DNA of 64,000 bases from CAMAVH01 sp046297835 (GCA_046297835.1 JBKBHI010000007.1:62001-126000); one strand, 5' to 3'. Shown: positions 16,027-24,574, counted from the stretch's first letter. The notes: generated from the sequence alone by a model not told the origin. Numbers and translations: made by a program.

Positions 16027-16093
16027 GATCTCGATACGCCGCGCCGCCGCCATCGGATGCGGAACGCGACGCGCATTTAGCGGGAACTCTCGG

Positions 16094-16933
16094 TCAACGC
16101 GATCCCTTCGCCCAGTCGAAATAGAGCGCGCGGGCCTTTTGATAGAACGGGCCGGCGGGCAGCGGGCGATCTTCGAACTGGATCAGCGGCGTGACCTTGG
16201 CGTAATTGCCGGTGGAAAAAATCTCGTCGGCCTCCAGCAGGTCTTTGTAGGAGAGCGCGCGCTCGATCACTTCGATGCCGCTACCGCGCAGCAGGGCGAT
16301 GACGCGCTGGCGCGTGATGCCGTCGAGAAAGCAGCCGTTGGGCGCGGGCGTGTGGACCTGGCCGTCCTTGGCGATGAAAAGATTCGCGGTGGCGAATTCG
16401 GCGACGTTGCCGGCGGCGTCGAGCACCACGGCGTTGGAAAAGCCTTTGGCGCGGGCGCGGCGCATCGCCTCGGCGTTCTGCGGGTAGAGCGCGCTCGCTT
16501 TGGCCAACGTGGGCGCGCTTTCCGGCGTCGGGCGGCGCGTGTCGGAGAGCGTGGCGGTGAACCCCTTGGGCTCGGGCAGCGGCGCGTCGAAGATCGTCAG
16601 CACGAATTTCGCGCTCTCGGGCTTGGGGATGACGAAGCCCTCCTCGGCGTAGAACAGCGGCCGGATATAGAGCTCCGCGCTTGGCGCGAATTTGCCGATG
16701 CCGTCCCAGGCGCGCGCCGCGATCTCCTCGGCGCTCAGCGTCGGCTCTAGGCCGAGCAGCTTGGCCGAGCGCACGAGGCGCGCGGCATGGCGATCCAGAT
16801 CGGGCGCGACGCCGGCGAAGGCGCGCGCGCCGTCGAAGGCGACCGAGGCCATCCAGAAGGCGTTGGCCATGGGGCCGAGCAGGGGCGGATTGCCCTCGAC
16901 CCATTTGCCGTCGATGAGATGCAGGGAGGTCAT
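16094..16933 (-). CDS. Class IV PLP-dependent aminotransferase (branched-chain aminotransferase-like)
   Basis: The 279-residue enzyme has the fold-type IV pattern: an arginine-rich YIRPLFYAEEGF segment, NAVVLDAAGNVAEFATANLF, and the phosphate-binding FLDGITRQRVIALLRGSGIEV. The lysine in TLAKASALYPQN is the likely Schiff-base residue. The family transfers amino groups between branched-chain amino acids or D-alanine and 2-oxoacids, and aminodeoxychorismate lyase is related. Branched-chain aminotransferase is the best reading, but substrate cannot be fixed by sequence. It is co-oriented with the esterase 67 bp downstream and with the S24-like regulator upstream. Confidence 0.85.
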   Translation of the reverse strand: MTSLHLIDGKWVEGNPPLLGPMANAFWMASVAFDGARAFAGVAPDLDRHAARLVRSAKLLGLEPTLSAEEIAARAWDGIGKFAPSAELYIRPLFYAEEGFVIPKPESAKFVLTIFDAPLPEPKGFTATLSDTRRPTPESAPTLAKASALYPQNAEAMRRARAKGFSNAVVLDAAGNVAEFATANLFIAKDGQVHTPAPNGCFLDGITRQRVIALLRGSGIEVIERALSYKDLLEADEIFSTGNYAKVTPLIQFEDRPLPAGPFYQKARALYFDWAKGSR

Positions 16934-16996
16934 AGAGCCAGTATAGGCCGCTCGTCGCGCCGGCAGAACCGCCGATGCGTGGGGCTGACCGGATCG

Positions 16997-17632
16997 TTAC
17001 TGGCTGACCCAGAGGATGCGCGCCATCCACAGCACTTCGCTGGATTCGAGCCGCGAGGTGGCGTGGGCCGCGTCGATGGTCGCCAGCTCGACATGGTCGG
17101 CGGTGAGGCTCAGCAGCTCGCGCACGGTGATGTCGCCGTCGCGCAGGCGCGCGACGATGCGGTCGTGGCGCTGCAGGCCCGCCGCTGGCGAGACGATCAT
17201 GACGTCGCCGCGCCGGTAGGTCGGCAGCATATCATCGTCGGTGACTTTGAGGGCGTAAAGGGCCGGATCGCGCAGCTCCGAGACGACGCCGGGAAGCTCG
17301 ATCTCCTCCCAGCCGTTGTGGCTCGGTACGCCTTGCGCGTCGAACGCGCCTTCCTCGCCGGCTTTGCCGAGCGGCAGCAGGGGGATGTGGCGCGGCGGGC
17401 CGTCCTCGCCCATCAGGCCAAGGAATTCTGCGAGGCTGCAATCGGCGGCGGCCAGGGCTTTCGACAGGCTCTCGGTCGACGGCCAGCGCGGCTTGCCGTT
17501 GAGCGCGACGCGCTTGCTCGGGTTGAAGCTGGTGGCGTCAAGGCCGGCGCGGCGCGCCAGGCCGGAGGGGCTAAAACCGCGCGAGGAGGCGAGCGCGTCG
17601 ATGGCGCGCCAGATGTCGTCATGCTTCAGCAT
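16997..17632 (-). CDS. XRE/S24-like transcriptional regulator lacking the peptidase dyad
   Basis: The 211-residue product (start at MLKHDDIW; 17671 is an alternative) has an N-terminal helix-turn-helix at about 5-65 (SPSGLARRAG and STESLSKALAAADCSL) and a C-terminal LexA/CI-type S24 fold at about 105-205. In the motif that normally reads G-[DN]-S-M-x-P-T the sequence is T131-D-D-D134-M-L-P-T, so the nucleophilic serine is replaced by Asp134. The general-base lysine position is Arg171 in ITVREL. It should therefore dimerise and bind DNA but not self-cleave, unlike LexA. It faces the divergent DUF952 gene across 188 bp; its target is unknown. Confidence 0.82.
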   Translation of the reverse strand: MLKHDDIWRAIDALASSRGFSPSGLARRAGLDATSFNPSKRVALNGKPRWPSTESLSKALAAADCSLAEFLGLMGEDGPPRHIPLLPLGKAGEEGAFDAQGVPSHNGWEEIELPGVVSELRDPALYALKVTDDDMLPTYRRGDVMIVSPAAGLQRHDRIVARLRDGDITVRELLSLTADHVELATIDAAHATSRLESSEVLWMARILWVSQ

Positions 17633-17820
17633 GGGCGGAACGTCCTCTGGGCCGCGATCGCGCCATGCCATGCCGGTGGGCCGTCCTTCGCGCCCTCTGC
17701 CGCCGAACCTGAAACTGAGGTCGGTCGCATGGGGCGCGTCTCCTTGGCTGCGGTTACGGACAAACGCGGTGGTGAGAGGCGTCGCTATCGCCCCGTCGCG
17801 CCGCGCGCTAATCTGACGCC

Positions 17821-18183
17821 ATGCCGACCCTGCCAGATCCCGTGCCGGACCTGATCTTCCATATCTGCGCGGAAGCCGAATGGCGAAGCCCTGATATAAC
17901 GGGGGTCTATGCCGGAAGTTCCCGAGCGCGGGCCGACGGGTTCCTGCACTTTTCGGTGCGCGAGCAATTGGCGGAAAGCTTCGCCCGCTATTTTCCAGGG
18001 CCCGAAGGCCTGGTGGTCCTGGCCGTGCGCACCGCCGATCTCGCCGCCCATGGCGTCGACGTGCGCTGGGAAGCCAGCGCCAGCCGGGGCGGGGCGCTGT
18101 TTCCGCACCTCTATTCGCCGTTGCCGCGCGCCGCCGTGGCGGCCGTGCTGCCGGCCAGCGATATCGGCCAGATCACCGGCTAA
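17821..18183 (+). CDS. DUF952 family protein
   Basis: The 120-residue cytoplasmic protein shows the DUF952 pattern: an N-terminal IFHICAEAEW, the DGFLHFSVREQLAESFARYF segment, and the late LFPHLYSPLPRAAV. Structures of the family resemble a small ADP-ribosyltransferase-like or glutathione-independent fold, but no activity is established. It stands between the divergent S24-like regulator and the TipF-like gene 114 bp downstream. Co-transcription with the latter is possible but there is a sizeable gap. Confidence 0.85.
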   Translation: MPTLPDPVPDLIFHICAEAEWRSPDITGVYAGSSRARADGFLHFSVREQLAESFARYFPGPEGLVVLAVRTADLAAHGVDVRWEASASRGGALFPHLYSPLPRAAVAAVLPASDIGQITG

Positions 18184-18297
18184 CCGCCTGCCGGAAGCTT
18201 TCTTTAACCATATTTCAAGACCTCGGGACCAGACTTGGGCCTCGGCAAGGGCCAGGCAGGCCGGCCAACTTGTTCGATTTCCGGTCCCAAGGTCGCC

Positions 18298-19590
18298 ATG
18301 TCCGCCTTCAAGCATCTGCTCGCCATCCTGGCTTACGGCCTGTTCGCCGTCGCCGCCGGCCTTCTGCTGCCGAGCCTGACGCCCGCCATCGCGCCCGCCA
18401 TGGCCATCGCGGCTGGCATCGGCGTGTTCGTGCTCGCCGCCGTGCTGCACGAGCATCTGGCGCGCGCCGAGCGCGACGCCGCCGTCGCCGCCGACATCCG
18501 CCATCTGCAATCGGTCGTCGAGCGCCTCGCTGACGAATCGGGCCTGCTGCGCGAGGAAGCGCGCACCGTGCGCCGCGGCCTGCTGGAAGCGACCGAGAAC
18601 GTGGATGCGCGCGAGCAGCATCTCGAAAAGGTCGTGTCCGAAGTCCGCGTGCTCCAGAGCCTCATCACGCAACTCTCCGACGTCCAGGTCGGCGACAAGG
18701 CCGGCGCGAAGCCGGGCGACGCATCCGGCGGCGCGCGCATCATTCCCGGCCCGATGCCGCGCAAGTCCGCCGGCGCGTTCGGCGCGGCGGAAGCCCCCCG
18801 CGCCGACATCCTGCGCACAGACGTCGTCAAGACCGGCCTTTCCGACGAGCAGGTGCTGGATATCGTGCGCGAGGGCCTCAAGCGCGATCGCGTCGACCTG
18901 TTTCTGCAGCCCATCGTCAGCCTGCCCCAGCGCAAGCCGCGCTTCTACGAATGTTTCTCGCGCATCCGCGCCGAGGACGGCAGCATGATCCTGCCCGAGC
19001 AATATATCGAAGTGGCGCGGCGCGACGGCTCGCTCAGCGCTATCGACAACATGTTGCTGTTCCGCTGCATCCAGCTGGTGCGCAAGGCGCAGCGCCACAA
19101 GCACAACCTCGGCTTCTTCTGCAACATTTCGGTGCACACGCTGGTTGACCGCGCCTTCTTCCGCGAGTTCATCGAGTTCATGGCCGACAACCGCGAATTG
19201 GCGTCGCAGCTCGTCTTCGAGTTCGCCCAAGAAGACATCGCCGCCCATTGGCATGAGGTCTCGCACGACCTGCACGCCCTGGCGCGGCTCGGCTTCTATT
19301 TCTCGATGGATCGCGCGCAGCGCATCGACTTCGACCCGCAGGAGCTGGCCAAGCGCCATTTCAAGTTCGTCAAGATCGACGCGGCGCAGCTGCTCAAGGA
19401 GCCGGCGCTTGCCGTGCGCGCGCTCAAGCGCGACATGGACCGCAATGCCATCGACATGATCGTCGAGAAGATCGAGAACGAGGGCGCGCTGGTCGAGCTG
19501 CTCGACCACAACATCGACTTCGGCCAGGGCTTTCTGTTCGGCGAGCCGCGCCTGTCGAAGGACAGCCTGGCCGGCTCAAACGCCGCCTGA
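18298..19590 (+). CDS. TipF-like membrane EAL-domain protein with degenerate active site
   Basis: The 430-residue protein has two hydrophobic segments within residues 5-50, a coiled coil at about 55-120, a short Pro/Ala linker and a C-terminal EAL domain from about 180 to 425. The signature motif reads E218-C-F instead of E-A-L, the usual acidic pair DDFG is replaced by SMDRAQ near 336-342, and the EITES motif reads FEFAQED. c-di-GMP hydrolysis is therefore unlikely. The architecture (two membrane segments, coiled coil, non-catalytic EAL) is that of Caulobacter TipF, a c-di-GMP receptor that positions the flagellum at the new pole. A TipN-like gene lies one gene downstream, which supports the assignment. 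The ATG at 18298 is preferred to a TTG at 18235. Confidence 0.75.
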   Translation: MSAFKHLLAILAYGLFAVAAGLLLPSLTPAIAPAMAIAAGIGVFVLAAVLHEHLARAERDAAVAADIRHLQSVVERLADESGLLREEARTVRRGLLEATENVDAREQHLEKVVSEVRVLQSLITQLSDVQVGDKAGAKPGDASGGARIIPGPMPRKSAGAFGAAEAPRADILRTDVVKTGLSDEQVLDIVREGLKRDRVDLFLQPIVSLPQRKPRFYECFSRIRAEDGSMILPEQYIEVARRDGSLSAIDNMLLFRCIQLVRKAQRHKHNLGFFCNISVHTLVDRAFFREFIEFMADNRELASQLVFEFAQEDIAAHWHEVSHDLHALARLGFYFSMDRAQRIDFDPQELAKRHFKFVKIDAAQLLKEPALAVRALKRDMDRNAIDMIVEKIENEGALVELLDHNIDFGQGFLFGEPRLSKDSLAGSNAA

Positions 19591-19675
19591 ATTCGGCGCT
19601 TTCCATCGCCTGCCGCGCATGGCACAAGGGCCGCGGATTTCCCGCCGCCCCCTCCTATGTCGCCAGTGTCCGCGC

Positions 19676-20551
19676 ATGTCGATCCAGCTCCTGCCGAACC
19701 TTTCCGCCGTCGCCAGCCGTTATGACGGCTTCGTCCTCGATCTGTGGGGCGTGGTGCACGACGGCCACAAGCCCTATCCCGACGCCATCGCCTGCCTGAC
19801 GGCGCTCAAGGCCGCCGGCAAGCGCGTGGTGCTGCTGTCCAACGCGCCGCGCCGCGCCTCTGGCGTGACCGATGCGATGCTCGGCATGGGCATCGCCCGC
19901 GAGCTTTATGACGGCGTCGTGACATCGGGCGAATTGACTTGGCGCGCGCTCAAGACCAAGCGCGACGCCTGGCACGCCAAGCTCGGCCGCCGCTTCGTCC
20001 ATATCGGCCCGGAGCGCGACCACGGCCTGTGGGCTGGCCTCGACCTCGATTGGATGCGAACGCCGGCCGAAGCCGATTTCGTGCTCAACACCGGCCCGTG
20101 GCGGGACGAGGAGACGCTCGCCGATTTTGAGGATGTGCTGCGCGACTGCGCCGCGCGCCGCCTGCCGATGATCTGCGCCAATCCCGACCTCGAAGTGATC
20201 CGCGGCGGCTCGCGCCTGATCTGCGCCGGCGCGCTGGCGGCGCGTTATGCCGAACTCGGCGGCGACGTCGTCTATCACGGCAAGCCCTACGCCGCCGCTT
20301 ACGAAGCCTGCCTCGCCGAGATGGCGCTGGCCGACAAGTCGCGCATCCTCGCGGTCGGCGATTCGATGATCACCGACATCAAGGGCGCTGCCGCCGCCGG
20401 CATCGCTTCGGCCCTGGTCACCAGCGGCATCCATGCCGAGGAGCTCGGCCTCGCCTACGGCGCGCATCCCGACCCGGCGCGGCTCGACGCGGCGTGCCGC
20501 CGGCTCGGTCCGCTGCCCGACATGGCGTTGCCGGCCTTCCGCTGGGCGTGA
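19676..20551 (+). CDS. TIGR01459 family HAD hydrolase
   Basis: The 291-residue protein begins with RYDGFVLDLWGVVHDG, the HAD motif I of the NagD-like TIGR01459 family in which Asp22 is followed by L-W rather than the usual D-x-D. Motif II is LLSNAPRR, motif III GKPYAAAYEAC, and motif IV VGDSMITDIKGAAAAG. These are cap-type C2 phosphatases of unknown physiological substrate, common in alphaproteobacteria. It sits between the TipF-like and TipN-like genes, 85 bp after the former, so it may be co-transcribed, but a role in polarity is only guilt by association. Confidence 0.88.
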   Translation: MSIQLLPNLSAVASRYDGFVLDLWGVVHDGHKPYPDAIACLTALKAAGKRVVLLSNAPRRASGVTDAMLGMGIARELYDGVVTSGELTWRALKTKRDAWHAKLGRRFVHIGPERDHGLWAGLDLDWMRTPAEADFVLNTGPWRDEETLADFEDVLRDCAARRLPMICANPDLEVIRGGSRLICAGALAARYAELGGDVVYHGKPYAAAYEACLAEMALADKSRILAVGDSMITDIKGAAAAGIASALVTSGIHAEELGLAYGAHPDPARLDAACRRLGPLPDMALPAFRWA

Positions 20552-20604
20552 TCGCCGGCGCCTCGCGCGCAGGCGGGAGAACCGGCGGCAGAAAGCCGAA
20601 AATT

Positions 20605-20622
20605 GCCGGCTTTTCCGGCTTT
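20605..20622 (+). terminator. Weak hairpin after the HAD gene
   Basis: GCCGG (20605-20609), a CTTTT loop and CCGGC (20615-20619) are followed by TTT. A longer imperfect pairing uses the AAAGCCG just upstream. The short U-run makes it a marginal terminator. Confidence 0.3.
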
Positions 20623-20711
20623 ACGCTGTTCCTGCCAGCATTTAGGGTCGCATCCCTGGGGAGCGCCGCCGATCTTGAATCGCGTGCGTGTGGATTGGGG
20701 ACCGAGGCGGG

Positions 20712-23700
20712 ATGATGCCACCGAAAAAGCAAACCGCTTTGCTCGCCGTCGTTGGGCTGGTGGCGACCGTCGCTTGGCTCGCGCTTGCCGCCGATTACAT
20801 CGGCGAGCAGATCGGCTGGGATAATCTCTTTTTCCTGCTGCCGCACGAGCTCGGCATTTTCATGGCCGGGGTTTTCGCGCCGCTCGCCTTTCTTTGGCTG
20901 GCGCTTCTGTATTTTGCCGCCGGCCGTCGTTTGGCCCAGACCCGCGATCTGCTCGCCGAGCGGCTCGACGCGCTGACCTATCCGGCGGAGGACGCGGAAA
21001 GCCGCGTCGCCACGATCAGCGCCGCCTTGCGCGCCCAGGCGCAGGATCTGTCGACGGCCAGCGAAGCCGCCATCGCCGCCGGCCTCAAGATGGAGACGAT
21101 GCTCGAGCGCCAGACTGGCGCGCTGAACGAGGCCGCCCAGCGTCTCGCCGTCCAGGTCGGCGAAACCGACGTCGCCGCCGAGCGCCAGGCGGCTCGCCTG
21201 CACGAGGCGGCCGGCGCGGCACAGCGCGAGATCGGCGCGATGACGGACGCGATCGACGACGCCACGGCGCGCCAGCGCGCCAAGCTCGCCGAGATCGTCG
21301 ACGAGACGCGGCGTGGCATCGACGGCATCGCCGACGCGGTCGCCGCCGCCGCCGACCGCCAGCGCGTCGTCCTCGCCGACGCCGCGCTCGACGCGCGCCG
21401 CAGCGCCGACGAGACCGCAAGCGTCGTCGCCGCCGCCGTCGCCGACCAGTCGGCCAAGCTCGCCGAAGGCGCGGCCAGCCTGCGCCGCGACACCGCCGCC
21501 GCTTTGTCGTCGCTCGGCGCGGCCTTCGAGGCGCAGAAGGCGGAGCTGGCCGGGCTCGCCGCCGACGCGCGCGCCAGCGTCGGCGAGGCCACAGATGCGA
21601 TCGCCGCCGCCGCCGCCGACCAGACCGAGCGTCTGAACGACAGCCTGCAAGCCGCTCGCCGCGAGACGGCGGACACGTTGAGCGCCATCGCCGACGCCAG
21701 CGCCGACCAGCAGCGCGCGCTCGCCGCCGCTGCCGCCGAGGCGCGCCGCGCCGCCGCGGCGACCGGCGAGACCATCGCCGCCGCCACGGCCGAACAGGCC
21801 GCCGCGCTTGCCGAGGGCGTCGCCGAGGCGCGGCGCGAGGCCGGCGCGACCACCGCCGCGCTCGCCGCCGCCGTGGACGAGCAGCGCGCCAAGCTGGCCG
21901 ACGCCATCGCCGCCTTGCGGCAGGACGTCGAGGAGATGGCTGCCTCGATCGAAGCCGCTTCGGCCGATCAGCGCGAGGCGCTGGCCGAAGCCACGCGCGG
22001 CGCTTTGCGCGAGGTCGACGGCATGACGGGCACGATCCGCGCCGCCGTGCAGGCGCAGGCCGAGCGGCTCGCCGCTGCCGCCGCCGCGACGCGCCAGGAG
22101 GTCGAGGCCGCCGCGAGCGCGTTGGCCGACGGCGTCGAGCGCCAGTCGGCGCAGATCGCCGCCGTCTCCGAAGCGGCGAACGAGAAGGTCGCGGCGATGG
22201 GCGAGACGCTCAACGCCGATCTGCGCGCGTTGGTCGGGGACGTCGAGCAGGCGGTGCTGCGCGTCAATAAGCTGAGCGAAAGCTGCCGTGTCGAAGCCGA
22301 GACGCTGCGTGAAGGCTATGCCGGCCTTGCCGTGCAGGCTCAGCAGGTCGGCCAGACCGTCACCGGTCAGGCGCAAAACCTGACCAGCGCGACCGAGCGC
22401 ATGACGCACGAATTGAAATCGGCCACCGACGCCTTCAGCGCGCGCATCGTCGCGCTGCCGGACGCGGCCGAGCGCGCCGTCGCGCGGCTCGGCCAATCGA
22501 CCGATCAGTTGAACGGCCAGGGCGACAACGTCGGCCAGACCGCGGAGCGCTCCGTCGCCGCCTTGCAGACGGCCGCCGACGCGCTGGCGCGCCGCGCCGC
22601 CGCGCTCACCGGGGCGACGGAAGACGCGCGCAGCGATCTTGCCCAGGCCGGCGAGAGCTTCGCGGCGCGCGCCGCCCAGGTGCAGGCCGCCACCGAAGCC
22701 GCGGCGAGCCTCACCGACCGCACGGCGACGCTAATGGAGCGTCAGGCGGAGGCGCTCAGCCGCGCCGCCGACCATGCCGCCGGCAAGGCCGAGGATGTCC
22801 GCCTCATGCTCGGCGAACAGACCGAATCGGTGCGCGCCGCCGCCGGCCATGCCGCCGACGAGGCGGCCCGCATCGGCGACGCGTTCACCCGCCAGGCTGC
22901 CGCCCTGATCGAAGCGGCCGACCGCGCCGGCGCGAAGGGCGAGGACGTCCGCAAGCTGATGCGCGAGCAGGGCGAGGCGTTCGAACGGCAGGCCGAGAAT
23001 CTCGCGGCGCGCGAGGAGGCGCGCGGCGAGGCGCTGCGCCGCATGTTGCGCGAGCAGGAGGAGACCTTCGCCAGCCTGGCCGAGCAGCTCGCCGCCCGCG
23101 TCGAGGCTATCGAGGAGACGCTCAAGCGCCAGGCGGCGACCCTGGCGCGCGGTTCGCAAGAGGCCGAGGAGAAGGCTGAAAGCCTCGGCGAAACCTTGCG
23201 CCGGCGCGGCGACGATGTCGCCAAGATCACGCGCGAGGCGACGCAGCAGTTGCGCGAGGTCGGCGAGGCGCTCGGGCGCGAGGCCGAGACGCTCGGCCAG
23301 TCGGCGCGCCTGGCCAACCGCCACATCGAGGACAACCGCGCGGCCTTCAACGTCAGCAGCAACGAATTCCAGGCCGTGTCGCGCCAGATCACCGAGCAGA
23401 TGCACGCCATCGGCGTTCTGTTCCGCCAGCAGAGCGCCGAGATGACGCGCGCCGCCGAGACCGCGCGCGATCAGGTCGGCAAATCCGGCGCTCAGCTCCA
23501 GCAGCAGACCGCCGAATACGCCAAGGCGCTCGAAGTCGCCGCCGCCAAGGCGCACGACATCGCCAGCGCCTTCGAGAGCCAGACCGACGCGCTGGTCCAG
23601 GCCTCGGAGCACGCCAGCGCCGAAGCTTCGCGCGTCCGCGCCGGCCTGTTGGATTCGCGCCGCGACACCTTCCTGCGGGCGTCCAAATTCATCGTCGAGG

Positions 23701-24032
23701 ACCTCAATTCCATCGGCATCGACATCAGCCGCCTACTGGACAAGACCGAGGCCGAGAAGCTGTGGAAGGGCTACGCCAAGGGCGACAAGGGCGTCTTCAT
23801 CCGCGGCCTGCTCGGCGGCGGCGAGGGCAAGACCCAGGAGACGATTAAGGCGCGCTACGAGAGCGACGACACGTTCCGGCGCTTCGTCAGCCGTTACATC
23901 GACCAGTTCGAAAGTCTGCTCGGCCAGGCCAAGGAAAGCGACCCGGAGAACCTCCTGAGTTCCACTTTCGTCACCTCCGACATCGGCAAGCTCTATGTTT
24001 TGCTGTCGCGCAGCCTGGGTCGTATGAGCTGA
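20712..24032 (+). CDS. TipN-like giant membrane coiled-coil protein with 29-residue repeats
   Basis: This 1106-residue protein starts at ATG-ATG after GAGG (20704-20707). Two membrane segments (about 8-29 and 47-70) are followed by some 900 residues of Ala/Glu/Arg-rich coiled coil. Residues 157-504 consist of twelve tandem 29-residue units with Q at position 3, L or I/V at 7 and R often at 15-16. The C-terminal 125 residues (about 982-1106) are a compact non-repetitive domain with SIGIDISRLLDK, YESDDTFRRFVSRYIDQFE and TSDIGKLYVLL. Two N-terminal membrane spans, a long coiled coil and this kind of C-terminus resemble Caulobacter TipN, the new-pole marker acting upstream of TipF. The TipF-like gene is 1.1 kb upstream. 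Orthology to TipN is inferred from architecture and remembered C-terminal similarity, not from an alignment. Confidence 0.6.
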   Translation: MMPPKKQTALLAVVGLVATVAWLALAADYIGEQIGWDNLFFLLPHELGIFMAGVFAPLAFLWLALLYFAAGRRLAQTRDLLAERLDALTYPAEDAESRVATISAALRAQAQDLSTASEAAIAAGLKMETMLERQTGALNEAAQRLAVQVGETDVAAERQAARLHEAAGAAQREIGAMTDAIDDATARQRAKLAEIVDETRRGIDGIADAVAAAADRQRVVLADAALDARRSADETASVVAAAVADQSAKLAEGAASLRRDTAAALSSLGAAFEAQKAELAGLAADARASVGEATDAIAAAAADQTERLNDSLQAARRETADTLSAIADASADQQRALAAAAAEARRAAAATGETIAAATAEQAAALAEGVAEARREAGATTAALAAAVDEQRAKLADAIAALRQDVEEMAASIEAASADQREALAEATRGALREVDGMTGTIRAAVQAQAERLAAAAAATRQEVEAAASALADGVERQSAQIAAVSEAANEKVAAMGETLNADLRALVGDVEQAVLRVNKLSESCRVEAETLREGYAGLAVQAQQVGQTVTGQAQNLTSATERMTHELKSATDAFSARIVALPDAAERAVARLGQSTDQLNGQGDNVGQTAERSVAALQTAADALARRAAALTGATEDARSDLAQAGESFAARAAQVQAATEAAASLTDRTATLMERQAEALSRAADHAAGKAEDVRLMLGEQTESVRAAAGHAADEAARIGDAFTRQAAALIEAADRAGAKGEDVRKLMREQGEAFERQAENLAAREEARGEALRRMLREQEETFASLAEQLAARVEAIEETLKRQAATLARGSQEAEEKAESLGETLRRRGDDVAKITREATQQLREVGEALGREAETLGQSARLANRHIEDNRAAFNVSSNEFQAVSRQITEQMHAIGVLFRQQSAEMTRAAETARDQVGKSGAQLQQQTAEYAKALEVAAAKAHDIASAFESQTDALVQASEHASAEASRVRAGLLDSRRDTFLRASKFIVEDLNSIGIDISRLLDKTEAEKLWKGYAKGDKGVFIRGLLGGGEGKTQETIKARYESDDTFRRFVSRYIDQFESLLGQAKESDPENLLSSTFVTSDIGKLYVLLSRSLGRMS
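21180..22223 (+). repeat. Twelve in-frame 87-bp units encoding 29-residue coiled-coil repeats
   Basis: Units begin every 87 bp from 21180 (21180, 21267, 21354, 21441 and so on to 22137), with no length variation across twelve copies. Openings read ERQAARL, ARQRAKL, DRQRVVL, ADQSAKL, EAQKAEL, ADQTERL, ADQQRAL, AEQAAAL, DEQRAKL, ADQREAL, QAQAERL and ERQSAQI. The DNA has diverged while length and protein pattern are kept. A 29-residue period equals 11+11+7, suggesting a hendecad-heptad coiled coil. Confidence 0.85.
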
Positions 24033-24057
24033 TATCTATTTGAAATAGAATAGATAT
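24032..24057. repeat. AT-rich inverted repeat directly after the TipN-like gene
   Basis: ATATCTATT (24032-24040) and AATAGATAT (24049-24057) are perfect 9-bp arms around an 8-nt loop, starting at the last base of the stop codon. Such an AT-only palindrome is striking in this GC-rich background. It could be a weak terminator, since TTTC follows, or a protein-binding site. Confidence 0.6.
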
Positions 24058-24117
24058 TTCCGGTTCGTGCCAGCCCTCGGGCGGCCGTGGGACCGCTTCC
24101 TGGACGCCCCTTTCGGC

Positions 24118-24146
24118 TTGACCTTGCGGGCGCGATTGCGTAAAAA
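24118..24146 (+). promoter_or_regulatory. Putative sigma-70 promoter of rpmB
   Basis: TTGACC (24118-24123), a 17-bp spacer and TAAAAA (24141-24146) make a good match. Transcription would begin near 24153, leaving a leader of about 128 nt before rpmB, in which I see no recognisable riboswitch. Confidence 0.55.
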
Positions 24147-24280
24147 ACGGCCTCTTTTCGGGCCTTTGGCGCGACCACCTCCTAGCCGCTTCCAGGGGAG
24201 GGCGCGCCGGCCTTTAAGCGAGACAGCGAAAAATTCGGCCGGCCGGGCTTTCTGGCGGGTCCCCACGTGAGGATACGGTT

Positions 24281-24574
24281 ATGTCGCGACGCTGCGGAGT
24301 GACGGGCAAGGGCGTGATGTGCGGCCATCTGGTCAGCCACGCCAACAACAAGACCGGGCGCAAGTTCCTGCCGAACCTGCAGCATATCTCGATGATCAGC
24401 GACGCGCTGAACCAGACCGTGCGCCTGCGCCTATCGACGAACGCCATCCGTTCGATCGAGCACAACGGCGGCCTCGACAATTATCTCCTGAAGCTGTCGG
24501 CGAAGGATCTGTCGCCGGAGTTCCGCCGCCTGCGCGCGCGCATCCAGCGCAAGCTCGAAGCGACCGCCGCCTAA
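24281..24574 (+). CDS. rpmB: 50S ribosomal protein L28
   Basis: The 97-residue product opens MSRRCGVTGKGVMCGHLVSH and continues ANNKTGRKFLPNLQ, the standard L28 N-terminus, and ends with the alphaproteobacterial-type helical tail. It is part of the large ribosomal subunit near the E site. GAGGA lies nine bases before the ATG. The gene is monocistronic: a promoter is visible at 24118-24146 and a strong terminator at 24596-24626. The usual partner rpmG is not adjacent, as is common in alphaproteobacteria. Confidence 0.97.
   Translation: MSRRCGVTGKGVMCGHLVSHANNKTGRKFLPNLQHISMISDALNQTVRLRLSTNAIRSIEHNGGLDNYLLKLSAKDLSPEFRRLRARIQRKLEATAA

Noticed and set aside
21180..22223. CRISPR array or minisatellite
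   Set aside because: The period is an exact multiple of three, DNA copies are diverged and there are no spacers; it is a protein repeat.
20418..22496. 692-codon open frame on the - strand
   Set aside because: It lies opposite the repeat-containing coiled-coil gene, and its Gly/Ala/Arg repeats are only the mirror of the 87-bp units.
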